Shown here one piece after another: positions 1-9,536 of a stretch of 64,000 nucleotides of DNA. Each line of letters begins with the position of its first letter. Position 1 is the first letter of the stretch. The translations under genes were made by a program, and so were the position numbers. The stretch comes from Pseudocercospora fijiensis CIRAD86 (lineage: Eukaryota > Ascomycota > Dothideomycetes > Mycosphaerellales > Mycosphaerellaceae): positions 1-64,000 of the forward strand of contig NW_006921534.1 of NCBI RefSeq assembly GCF_000340215.1. The letters run 5' to 3'. Under the pieces are notes generated by a model that did no database searches, was not told the origin of the DNA, and saw only the letters and a program-made list of their open reading frames with translations.

Positions 1-720
1 AAAAAGGAACGCGGATTGAGATCTTCGAGACTGAGCTGGCTCTTATACTAACGTATCGCGTATAGCTATAGACAATTGTAACTAACTAGCTATTATATAT
101 ATATATTAGATACTTTAATACTATATTTAGTAGAGGGAGAAACTTTTAGTATATACCTAAACTTTCGCCGATATAGACAATATATATATTTTTTAAAACA
201 GATACTTTAATACTACGTTAGTATAGGAAGAGACTTTAGGTATATACCTAAACTTTTGTTGCTATAGACGCATTTCCGCCCTAAGCTACTAACTAGTAGA
301 TATATATATATATAATATAGGAGAGGAGAGATATCTACTACTACGAACTAGCTTTAACTATATTACCGATAACTATATTACCGAATGCTCTACTACTTGT
401 TAAATAGGTTCTTACTTTACTTCTAGTAACTACTACCCGATAGATCCTATAGGTAATCGTATGCCCGAACTCGCTTCTATGTACTTAACCGATCGAATCT
501 AGCTACAAACGCTATCTCGCTAGCCGCCTAGGTACTATTAGGTACGGGTAGCGAACTAGGCAGGTTTATAATAATAAACTTATTACGTAGACCTCTAGTA
601 TTCGAGATAGTAGTAGCGATCTCCTAAGCGGTCGGCTCTAGGGGTCCGGGTAAGGGAGTAGGTAGAGGAGTAGGTAGTATATCTAAGCGATTAGTAAGTT
701 CGCTATTACTTAAAGATAGC

Positions 721-804
721 GAAGGATTACGTAGTAGATTATCGTTAATACTTAGAGACGGCGAAGGATTACGTAGTAGATTATCGTTAACTATAGCTAG
801 CCGC
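721..804 (-). repeat. 42 bp tandem duplication in SNF2 C-terminus
   Basis: Two adjacent 42 bp units beginning with GAAGGATTAC at 721 and 763. The unit length is 14 codons, and on the minus strand it encodes two 14-residue repeats beginning NDNLLRNPS, so the duplication keeps the SNF2 frame. The same pair is present in copies C (~35880) and D (~52625). Confidence 0.75.
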
Positions 805-1348
805 GGGCTCGGAGGTAGAGGAAGTAGTAGATCGCCGTTTACCGTACCTAGGGATAGGGGAGATAGAGGTAGCGATAGAGATAGTAGAGGACTATCTAGC
901 GGCGGTAGTAATATATAAGCTTTCTTCTACGCTACGGCTACCTTCTCCGCCTAGCGCTCCTTAAATACTATTAGTTAATCCTCGTAGTTATCCTACTCTC
1001 TAATAAGGCTCTAAAGCTCGCGTAGACTCTTTCGAACCTTAGCGCGGGCTAGGTCGGTCGCCTTTATAGCGTTTAGTTTCTAGTTTACCGTAGTAACTAA
1101 TTCGTACTGCTTACTATTAATAATACTATTTTCGACTTCCTCGCCGAGAGATAATACGTTAGGCTTCTAAGGCGGCTACTCTTTATCCTCTTCTAGAGGA
1201 GGGGTAGTCTACGTTAGGGAGAACGGAGGTCTCTCTTATCGAAGCTATAAAGGGACTACTATACCCTCCTACTCTACTACGTAGGCAAGGCCGTTAAGGA
1301 TATAATCGAATAGCGAGTCGACCTAGTTATAGAACTAGAATACGATGT

Positions 1349-1432
1349 CTATAATCGTTATTAGTATTAACTTAGAAACATTTAGAAGAAACTTTAGGTA
1401 TATACCTAAAGTATATAATAATAGGTATATAC
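1349..1432 (-). other. Intron 4 of SNF2 gene (copy A)
   Basis: About 84 nt. The acceptor is ATTATAG at 1349-1351, with TACTAATAAC as branch site. The only good donor is the GTATAT that forms the centre of a palindrome copy (G at 1432), so here a palindrome may itself supply the splice donor. The donor choice is inference. Confidence 0.45.
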
Positions 1433-2569
1433 CTAAAGTTTAAATAGGAGAATATACCGGTTCTGCTTAAGTACGCTAGCTTTGCGGTATCTCTATATAT
1501 AAGCTAGTCGGCGTAGTGCTATACGATGCGATTAACCTTATCTTGTTTAATAGTTAGGGGCCTAGTCTTACGCTAGATATACTAACGGTCCTTAACGTAC
1601 TTAGCGACTAGCTTAATATAGAGCTTATCTACTTAGTCCGGTTCTAGGTCGTCGTTACCGAGCTAGTCGTCGTAGTTTCCTTTAGCCTTCTCCTAGATCT
1701 ATCCGATAACCTTACGAGCAACCGTACCGCTATATACTAAACGGAATAGCGTCTCGTTCGGTAATAGGTTCTTTGCGGTAGGATCTATAATATTAGCCTA
1801 TACGTTGCTAGTACGAGGGGAGCGTACGCTATATATAGTACATAGTAGAGCGTCGGCTATAACCGTATAGATACGCGTCTCGATAGACTCTCGAATAAGG
1901 CCGGTCGGCTCCTCCGCGGCGTCGTTTTCGCGTCGCTTAGTATTATTGTTTTAGAAAGGGTAGTCTCGTATAATAACCTCTATATCTTCCGGGCTAAGGG
2001 TATAGGTAGAGCGAATCTACTTAAGGAACCGCACTTTATACTTATACTATAAGGCCTAATCGATACTCTCGTCGATATTTAAGGTATAGACCGTTATATC
2101 GTATTCTTAGCCTATACGGTAAAGTCGACCGCTAGCTTAGTACTTAATACGGAACGAAACGGCGTCGAGTATAACTATAAAGAAAGCTACCTTCTAGTAG
2201 TTAGCGGACTCGGCTCCTATACGCGAAGAGATAATTATAATTTTAACGCTAGGGTCGTTTAGGAAGGCGCGCTCGGCTAGAATACGGCTACGATTACTAA
2301 TACTAGCGCGGATTACAATATATAGGATCTAGAGTAGGCCGTAAATAGCCTCGACGATTAGGAGCGAGATAGGTTCGTAGGCCTAGACTACGAGCTTTAG
2401 CAACTCGATAAGTACGATATTTCGGACGATCTCTAGGAAAGTATAATACTTCGGGGATACGCGGTAGAGGAAGTTAAGGTAGCTAAATCGATCCGAGGGC
2501 GGTAGTATCTAGAGGTCGCCCTTAAGGGATATATAAAGGTACGTAAAAGGGTCGATAGACCTATTAGTC

Positions 2570-2665
2570 CTATAATAAAAGGTTAGCAATGTCTAAAATA
2601 TAGAAACTTTAGGTATATACCTAAATCGTAGCTAAAAAAGGTATATATCTAAAGTTTTAGAAAAC
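2570..2665 (-). other. Intron 3 of SNF2 gene (copy A)
   Basis: About 96 nt. The acceptor side is convincing: GCTAACC as branch site and TTATTATAG ending at 2570 on the minus strand. The donor is less certain, placed at GTTTTC (2665). Two palindrome copies (2604 and 2639) fill the middle. It separates the ATPase N-lobe from the C-terminal helicase lobe. Confidence 0.5.
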
Positions 2666-4089
2666 TTATAATAAGTTAATAAGCTTAGCACTTGTATCTA
2701 AGCGGCGCCTTAGTATAACCGAGCTAATAGGGTTGTTAGAGGTTAGTATAAGCTAACGGCGTAGGCTAGTACTATAACCGGTCTTATTGTCTTCGTCTAT
2801 AGTATATAGACGCTTGCTATCTACCGTATTAGTAAACTACCTATAGGCTCTATTATAGATCGTATAGCTAGTATCGTCTATACGAATCTCGATATTATAG
2901 AAGTATATAGGTAGGATATCGGTACCGATACGATAGTTAACGCTATTCGCGACGATTGTTTAGCCCTTAATACGGCGGATTTAGACTAGACTTAGAAGTA
3001 GTAGTATTACGAAGCCGACATTTATCGTACTACCTATCGCCTTATAGATCGCTTTAGGATAGAGCGCGGCTAGGTAGTACTAGTTAAGTAGGAGATCTAG
3101 GTAGCCCGTAAGCCTATACGGGGTATCTAGAATCTTGCTCTAGTTATAGTCGTAGAGTATCTCGAACTTATAAGATAGACGTCTATATTTATCGACGTCT
3201 ATACTATTCTTCTTAAGGTTAGAACCTAAATCTAGGAGGTTCTTAACTTAGCGCTAACTAAAGCGGACAATCGACGCTATATTATATACGTAGTTGCAAA
3301 TAACTATAGCAGTAATAATAGCTATACTATTCTACGGTCGCAACTTATATAATACATCGGTCTAATTAGCCTTAGGGTTGCCTACCGTATAACCCTCGTC
3401 GGCCGCGATAAGAGAGAAGGAGTCCTTAGGGATAAGTAGAACGTTTAATATTATAAGGTCCGCCTACTAGAGGTTAGTAAGCGTAGTGCCTCTATCCTCG
3501 TCGTCTAAGATATCGCCTACGAGGCCGTCGACGTCCTCGTTATCTTCGTTAATAGCTATAGTTCGCTTCTTAGAGACCCTAACGGTCGATCCGACCTCGA
3601 GGATCTATCTAGGTAGTGCTTAGTAGGTAGTAAGCACTAGATTGCGCGATGTCTATTTATTATCGCCGTTCTAGGTAGCTAACTAACTCTTTAGAGCCTC
3701 GAGGTTCGTAGGGATAGGCGTAGACTTAGTAAACTAATTATCTCGCTAATTCTTCTTAATACCGAGTAAATAGAACGTATATATATAGATATGCTTAGAA
3801 CGGTTACCCTCTAGATCGTAGAAGTATATACTAGTATTAGTAAGCTAAGCCGTAAGACTATTCGGTAGGCAGACGATAATCGATAGGCAGTATTTAGGGC
3901 GTAGACTAAGCTCTACTCTAGCCTTATTTATAGAGGTATTACGATTAAATGCCTCGTCGCTAGCTTGTATCTTCTCGATAATATTACGCTTCTTAGGCGT
4001 TTAGTCGAGAGGGAACTAGTCGGGATAGTCTACTAGGTACTTCGTAGTAGCATTAGTTATTACGACGCTTACGCGGGAACGGACTTTGT

Positions 4090-4253
4090 CTAGATAAGAA
4101 AAGTTAGTAAAGGTTTCGTTAGTAGGAAGGAACTTTAGGCGTATACCTAAAAATTATAACGATCGGAAATAATAAAACTTTAGGCGCGTACCTAAATCTC
4201 GTAAGAATAGATACGTACCTAAAGTTTTGTAATAAATCGTAGGGAAAGCTTAC
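4090..4253 (-). other. Intron 2 of SNF2 gene (copy A)
   Basis: A 164-nt intron lying just downstream of motif I. The minus-strand donor is GTAAGC at 4253; the branch and acceptor read TACTAAC followed by TTTTCTTATCTAG, ending at 4090. It contains three copies of the palindrome (around 4130, 4176 and 4209), so about half of the intron is palindromic sequence. Confidence 0.7.
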
Positions 4254-5775
4254 TATCGTAGACCTTAATCTAGCGGGTAGTCTCTTTCGCTATCTCGTAG
4301 ATCGTAACGAGGACCTAAATAGTCTTACTAAGGCTAACGTCGTCGCCTATAATAGCGAACCGAGTAGGAGAGAGCATTATACGCTTAAGATACGCTATAC
4401 TAGTTACCTGCTAAGGCTATAAGCTTAGCCCGTAGTATATAGCCTTAAACCCTAACTTAGTAAAGCTATCTAGTACGCTTAATGTTTCGGGTATAATATC
4501 GAGCGAAGTATAGGCGTCCTCGAACGTAGGTACCTTAGCGCTCTTCTAGTTTATAGCGGAGTTAATAAGCGCAAACATCTTGCTATCGATAACTAGGGTA
4601 CTATCGGTATTATAGGCGCTAGCACGCTTATTGTTAGTGTCTTCGGCGTAACGCTATTAGAAGGCTTATACTTCGCCTATATTAACCTTAGGTATTACGG
4701 TATCGAACCCTAGGCGCTCGATCTTAGTAGAATCGCTAAAAAGCTATAGATATAGACGCGCGCTACCGGTAGTAAGGATAATGTTATTAATATAGGCGAT
4801 GCGCGCCTTGTTATTAGTAAAGTTGTCTAGGCGTAGGCTAGTCCCTAGATTTATATTACCGCGCTTAGATAAAATATCGAACGTCTTAAGCGTAGTATCC
4901 GGATCGGTATTACCTTATATACGCTATATCTCCGTAGTAGTAGATCTATCGTATAGACCCTTCTTAACGAGGTTTAGCAATGTCTCTATAACATTGCCTA
5001 TACGCTCTTCCTACTCTTTAGTATTTACTCGGCTAGCCTTCGGGTCGATATAAACCGGGGTAGTAGTAGTAGCGACGCGGGAGATCCTTATCGGCTCGAG
5101 TAATAGGTTAACCGGGGCGTTATTATTCTTGTTCTTTATCTTGTTATATAGGTATAAGAGCAGCAGTCCTCGATAGAGGTCTTCTCCGTATATCTCTAGT
5201 TCTAGGACTAGGTAAACTAGCTAGAGAGTAGGTCTATAAAGCGTAGTAGGAGTGCCTACGAAGAACGTAGGAATGTACGCTAGATCTAGCCGATCGATTA
5301 TAGGATCGAGGGAGTCTAGAATAACCTTTATCTTCTATATAGCGCGGATATAGACAAAGGCTATACGCTTTAGGTTGCCCTTAACGGTATCGGGATAGCG
5401 CGGGTCTATAAGAGCGCGATCTGCCTCGTCGTCGTCCTCCGCCGTTATACTCTTAACCTTAATCTAGCCTTTAGTAAAACTAGAGATAGTCTTAAGGATC
5501 TTATTCGGCGTAAGCTAGAGTCGGTAGCTCTACTAGTTACCGCTATCTTTCTCGTCGATATCTATCTTATCGACGTCGTTATTAGGGTCTTGCTCTACTA
5601 TATCGTCTAAACCTTAGGCGTCTTCGCTATCGCTAACGTATTCTAATAAAACGGGCTGTTTGCCCTTACGCTTAGTCGGTCTAGCTTTGCGCCGAGTGCC
5701 CGCTAGGGGTCTAGCGTACTTAGCCGACGCGCTCTCGTATTTACTAAATGTTCGCTATAATAACTTAGTACTATT

Positions 5776-6077
5776 CTAGAGAGGAGAATTAAGAATACAG
5801 AAACTTTAGGCGTATACCTAAATTATAAACCTTCGAAGAAACTTTAGGTACGCACCTATTTAATATATAGAATAGGTACATATCTAAAGTTTTATCTTTA
5901 GAGTTAACTTAAGGCGTATACCTAAATCGTAGTATTTTAAGGAAACTTTAAGTACGTACCTATTTAACGCGCAGAATAGATACATACCTAAAGTTTTATC
6001 TTTTAAGTAGAATCGATATAACGGTAAAGGAAAAAAAGAATAAAAAAAGGGGGTATACTTAGGCCTATTATACTTAC
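5776..6077 (-). other. Intron 1 of SNF2 gene, packed with palindromes (copy A)
   Basis: A 302-nt intron. The donor is a perfect GTAAGT (minus strand, G at 6077) following CGC GTC, and the acceptor is CTCTAG (5776-5778), preceded by CTTAAT as a likely branch site. The reading frames on both sides are open apart from RIP stops. Inside are six copies of the AACTTTAGGT-type palindrome, at 5802, 5840, 5874, 5908, 5943 and 5976. Four of them pair into two larger inverted repeats, 5839-5893 and 5943-5998. The copy B intron is 22174-22476 and the copy D intron 57680-57981, with the same layout. Confidence 0.7.
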
Positions 6078-6560
6078 GACGCGATATAAGTAGAAATACT
6101 TAAACGCTAGCTCGAGCTTCGCTATTATACGTACGAACTAGTCGCCGACTAGGATCTCTATAGCTCCTACGGTAGTCTCGTTCTTAATAGATCTAGCGGA
6201 GTAGGCGGCTATATAGATACCTTAACTATAGGATAGGGCCGTTACTACGCCGCGGGTCTTGTCTATAATATCCTTAAAGCTATTAACGCGACCTTCCTTA
6301 AACCTCTACTCGGCTAGGTTGAGCTTATCTTAGTCTATCTCTATACCGATAGTCTTATCCTGCTTAGCTTTAGTTAACTTCTTAGGCGTGTTAGCGGTCT
6401 TAGCCTTCTTTGCTAGCGACTCTTTCGGAGAAGGATCGCCGAGGCTAAGTAGTAGGGTATACTGCTTCTTAGTAGTAGACGTCGGGGTTTAGGGCGGGTC
6501 GCTTAGCGGACTAGTACCTAATTTACGCTTACGCGCGCTAGGGATAAGTAGGGAACTTAT

Positions 6561-6935
6561 AGCTACAGTTTTTTCGCGATTATAGTAATGTGTTTCTTTC
6601 GAAAATAGTTCAACTGTTAGTATTTTTAAAGAAACTTTAGGTATATACCTATTCTAGTGCTAGTAATAGTAAGTGCTACGGAAGGTTGATATTAATATTT
6701 AAGTTAAGAAGAGGGAGCAGGTTTGTAAAAGAAGAAAAGTTGTGTTACGTACGGACTACGTGTTTGCCGCTAGCGGTATATCCCGCGTCTAATAGCGATG
6801 TTTGCTTTTAACGCTTACCCGCACTAGTGTTAGGTAATAGCCTATAAGGTTATATAAGGTTATATAAGGTATAACGTAAGGAAATTTTAGGTACGTACCT
6901 AAAGTTCTATTAAACGCTTATTATTGCTGCTTACT
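6561..6935. promoter_or_regulatory. Divergent promoter region, SNF2 gene / gene 2 (copy A)
   Basis: About 375 bp between two start codons facing away from each other (6560 minus, 6936 plus). It holds two palindrome copies (6631 and 6882) and three direct 10 bp repeats of GGTTATATAA at about 6845-6870, with TATA-like TATATAAGG, about 70-90 bp upstream of gene 2. The repeats are conserved in copies B, C and D. The regulatory role is inferred from position. Confidence 0.4.
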
Positions 6936-8603
6936 ATAACAACCTTATACTACTATCTAATTAAGGCGAGGATATTATTCTCCGAACTGTCGATCGAGCT
7001 AAAGGATTAAATCCTACGCTACCTAGTAAACGTTAGGTATAGAGACTATAAAGTCTAGGTTGCTTATAACTATAGTATAGATAGGGAGTAGCAGATACAA
7101 TACAAGCGCTAGCCGGCGGGGTTCGGTATCGATAGTTAGACTCGAACTATCGCGTAGGATTAGATATATACGGCGGTCCTAGTCGCTCTCTATATTAACG
7201 GTAGTCCCGAATTACGACCCTTATTATATATACCTATACTTACTAACTACGGCGACGAAGCGGTTCGGATAGTAATAGCGAGTATGCGGCCTAGTCTCCG
7301 GTTTAGCGAGGTCGTAATTAAGACGAAGTCGGATCCTCCTTTGCCTATTAAGAAGCGTAAACGCTACTTCTCGTTATTGCCGGTACGGAGTTTAACGATA
7401 TATATCCGTATACTCTCGATTATATAGGGTAGTTGCTTGCTACCTTATTGTCCTTAGCGGCTAGCGCCGACGCCCGAGAATATACTATAGGAGACGTCTT
7501 ATAAGGTGTTAATTAATACGAGTAGCTATAATAATAGTAGGCCTAGTACGATAGTATAATTGTTAGCCGCATTTAGACCGCTATATAGTCTCGGGAATAA
7601 CCTTTACCTATACGATAGAGAACGTAGTTAAAGGAGGCTCGACGAATATATTAACTTAAGCTCGGAGAGTATACTAAGGCAGTAGTCGCGGTCTATATAC
7701 GACTAATTGCTATTCGTTAAGCACCTCGTAGACAACCTCTACTTAAGTTATTATAATACATTCTTCGGGTATCGTAGCTCGGCGTTAGTACCTCTACGAC
7801 TCTACGACGTCGCCCTCGTATGTTTCCGGTTTATATAGACCTTACGTTCTAGACTCTAGGATATGCGAGATAAGGATCGGCGGTAGTTAAAAGACGTATA
7901 GCAAAGTGCGGATGGATTAGCGGTATATACTAGATTTTGCTTAATATCGGTCGCACTCGTATACGGCGGTTTTATATATAATGTTCTAGTTTCTCGCGCG
8001 GCGTAGCTACGGTCGCCGGATTATAGGAAGCACTAGTGTTTGTATTAGATTGTTACCGATCTAGGTAATAAGACTAAAGGTATATTTAGCCTTAAGCGTT
8101 ATACTCGGTATAGACTCGATAAGAAAACTTAGCTATTAATATAGTATCGCTTCTTAGTTTATTACTATCTACCGGACTTTAACGTTACGATAGCGGATAT
8201 TAAGGCGCTTCGCTATAACCTTAAACTGCTATATAGCGAGATAGAGTACGAGATCGGAATTGGGGCATTTAACCTCGAAGGTAACGTTAAAGTCTTAGGA
8301 ACGATTATATATTAGTAGCGCTATAGCATCGCCTACCTAGCGAACGGCATAGTAGATATAACCCTAATCGAACTTCTAAAGGGGGAGGAGGCGTACGACA
8401 ACGATATTACGCTCGTCGTACTATAGCGACTAAGTATAGCGAAGGAACGCGAGCTACTAGTAATAGAAGAGGGTACGGCTACTCTACGTAAAGTGTCGAT
8501 AGAGGAAGAGAACTCTACGCTACTTAAAGGTAATGTTCTTAGATTAGGTATATAATACTACGATTACAGAAACAGTCTCCGTAACATTAAATTATATAAA
8601 TAA
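6936..8603 (+). pseudogene. Unrecognised 555-codon gene, RIP-inactivated (gene 2, copy A)
   Basis: A single plus-strand frame from ATA (former ATG, 6936) to TAA (8601), uninterrupted by indels, with about 26 TAA/TAG codons (~5%). That matches the expected Gln plus Trp content of a sense frame. The start reads ITTLYYYLIKARILFSEL. The centre has a long stop-free stretch (7212-7427) containing LTNYGDEAVRIV and a basic PIKKRKRY patch that could be a nuclear localisation signal. The rest is Leu/Arg/Tyr-rich; many Tyr are probably former His or Cys. I recognise no domain. It may be a DNA-binding or helical adaptor protein of the element, but nothing seen proves it. It sits divergent from the SNF2 gene, and all four copies share the same length. 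Confidence 0.6.
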
Positions 8604-9536
8604 TTACATAAGCATATAAATAAGTAATAACGTCTTTATTCAATCAATTATAGTCCTTCTAGCTTATACAACTACGTAATAATTTCGTTCCTTAAGTAGT
8701 TAACTATATAAAGAATTTAGGGCCTATTAAGTAAAGTTAGTCTACCTCGTTATCGTCCTCGATAACCCTATAGTATATATAAGGGTTAAGAGCTATAGTA
8801 ATCTATATATTAAGTAGATAGTGTAATAGAATATCTAGCGGTATTCTATAGCTCCGAGTGAATGTAAATCGCTATATATAGTAGTAGAGAACGCCTCTTC
8901 CGAGATGCTAATTTCCGACTTTATAGGTCGAGATTTCTACCTATACTACGAGGCTCTATCTCTAATAGCATAGTATAGCTTCCGGATAAAGAGAGGTTAG
9001 TACTATATAGCAATTTTGTTATTCCAAGCATATAGAACAATAATAGTGTAATAGAATCCTATTATTCTCGACGCTAGTCTAGCAAAGTCGATAAAGCAAT
9101 AAACCTAGATTATACGCTATTATATATAATAGGCTATCTGTTTATTTAGTAGTGCGCTAGTCGCTCGCTATTCAATCTTATTTAAGCGCTATCTACTTAG
9201 TTAACCGGCCTATATCTACTTCTTTAACTATACGATTGAATGTTATAAAGACTATACGTATATAAAGGAACTTTAGGTATATACCTATTCTACGTATTAA
9301 ATAGGTGCGTACCTAAAGTTTCTTTATTAGTATACACTTATTATATAACTACGGTTTTAGGCGTACGCCCGAAGTTTTTGCTATTATCGGCGCTATCTAG
9401 TAGCCGTATTAAGCGGTAGCTATACCTAGTATTCGGCTAGCCTTACCTTACTATTTCGCGACGGAATCTACTCGTCGTTATCGTCGTCGTCGGTAGACGT
9501 AGAGTTACTGTTATCTAGCCCTCTTAGTCGCTAAAT
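8604..9536. other. Intergenic region between genes 2 and 3 (copy A)
   Basis: About 930 bp without a convincing coding frame. It is AT-rich near 8600-9100 and has a paired palindrome forming a ~55 bp hairpin at 9268-9322 plus a diverged palindrome copy at ~9351. The last ~150 bp include a (TCG)n-rich stretch near 9470-9500 that may belong to an upstream exon of gene 3. Confidence 0.4.
9268..9322. repeat. Paired palindrome / hairpin upstream of gene 3 (copy A)
   Basis: The left arm runs AACTTTAGGTATATACCTAT and the right arm is its near reverse complement, ending ACCTAAAGTTT, with a ~10 nt spacer. Each arm is itself a palindrome, so the structure can fold either as one long hairpin or as two small cruciforms. 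Copies lie at ~25667 (B), ~44432 (C) and ~61172 (D). Confidence 0.7.

Larger units (their letters stand above)
390..6560 (-). pseudogene. SNF2-family ATPase/helicase, RIP-inactivated (copy A)
   Basis: Read on the minus strand, this is a five-exon gene of about 1,800 codons. Proposed exons: 6078-6560, 4254-5775, ~2666-4089, ~1433-2569 and ~390-1348. Motif I lies at 4321-4344 and reads DDVSLSKT, which is DxGLGKT once two TG-to-TA changes are allowed for; just upstream is a Q-motif-like LSLQPQQVTSIAYLKR. Motif II reads ADEGYT (3387-3408), compare DEGH. The C-terminal lobe ends in QASGRLYRIGQ (2105-2140), the classic SNF2 motif VI. The N-terminus is basic, with ARKRK and KKLTKAK patches suggesting nuclear location. 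The C-terminus has a charged helical stretch and a Pro/Ser/Leu-rich tail with a 14-residue duplication. The ATG is now ATA at 6558-6560. Stops are TAA/TAG at Gln/Trp positions. The family couples ATP hydrolysis to DNA translocation on chromatin; the role here is inferred only. The 3' end is approximate. Confidence 0.85.

Noticed and set aside
4799..5053. Open frame of 84 codons on the plus strand (and its counterpart 56727-56957)
   Set aside because: It lies antisense to SNF2 exon 2, whose minus-strand frame carries recognisable ATPase motifs.
6936..8603. Starship-type tyrosine recombinase (DUF3435 captain)
   Set aside because: Considered because a large multigene fungal element could be a Starship, but I could not see the recombinase signature residues in gene 2 or gene 3, and RIP ambiguity prevents a reliable test by eye.
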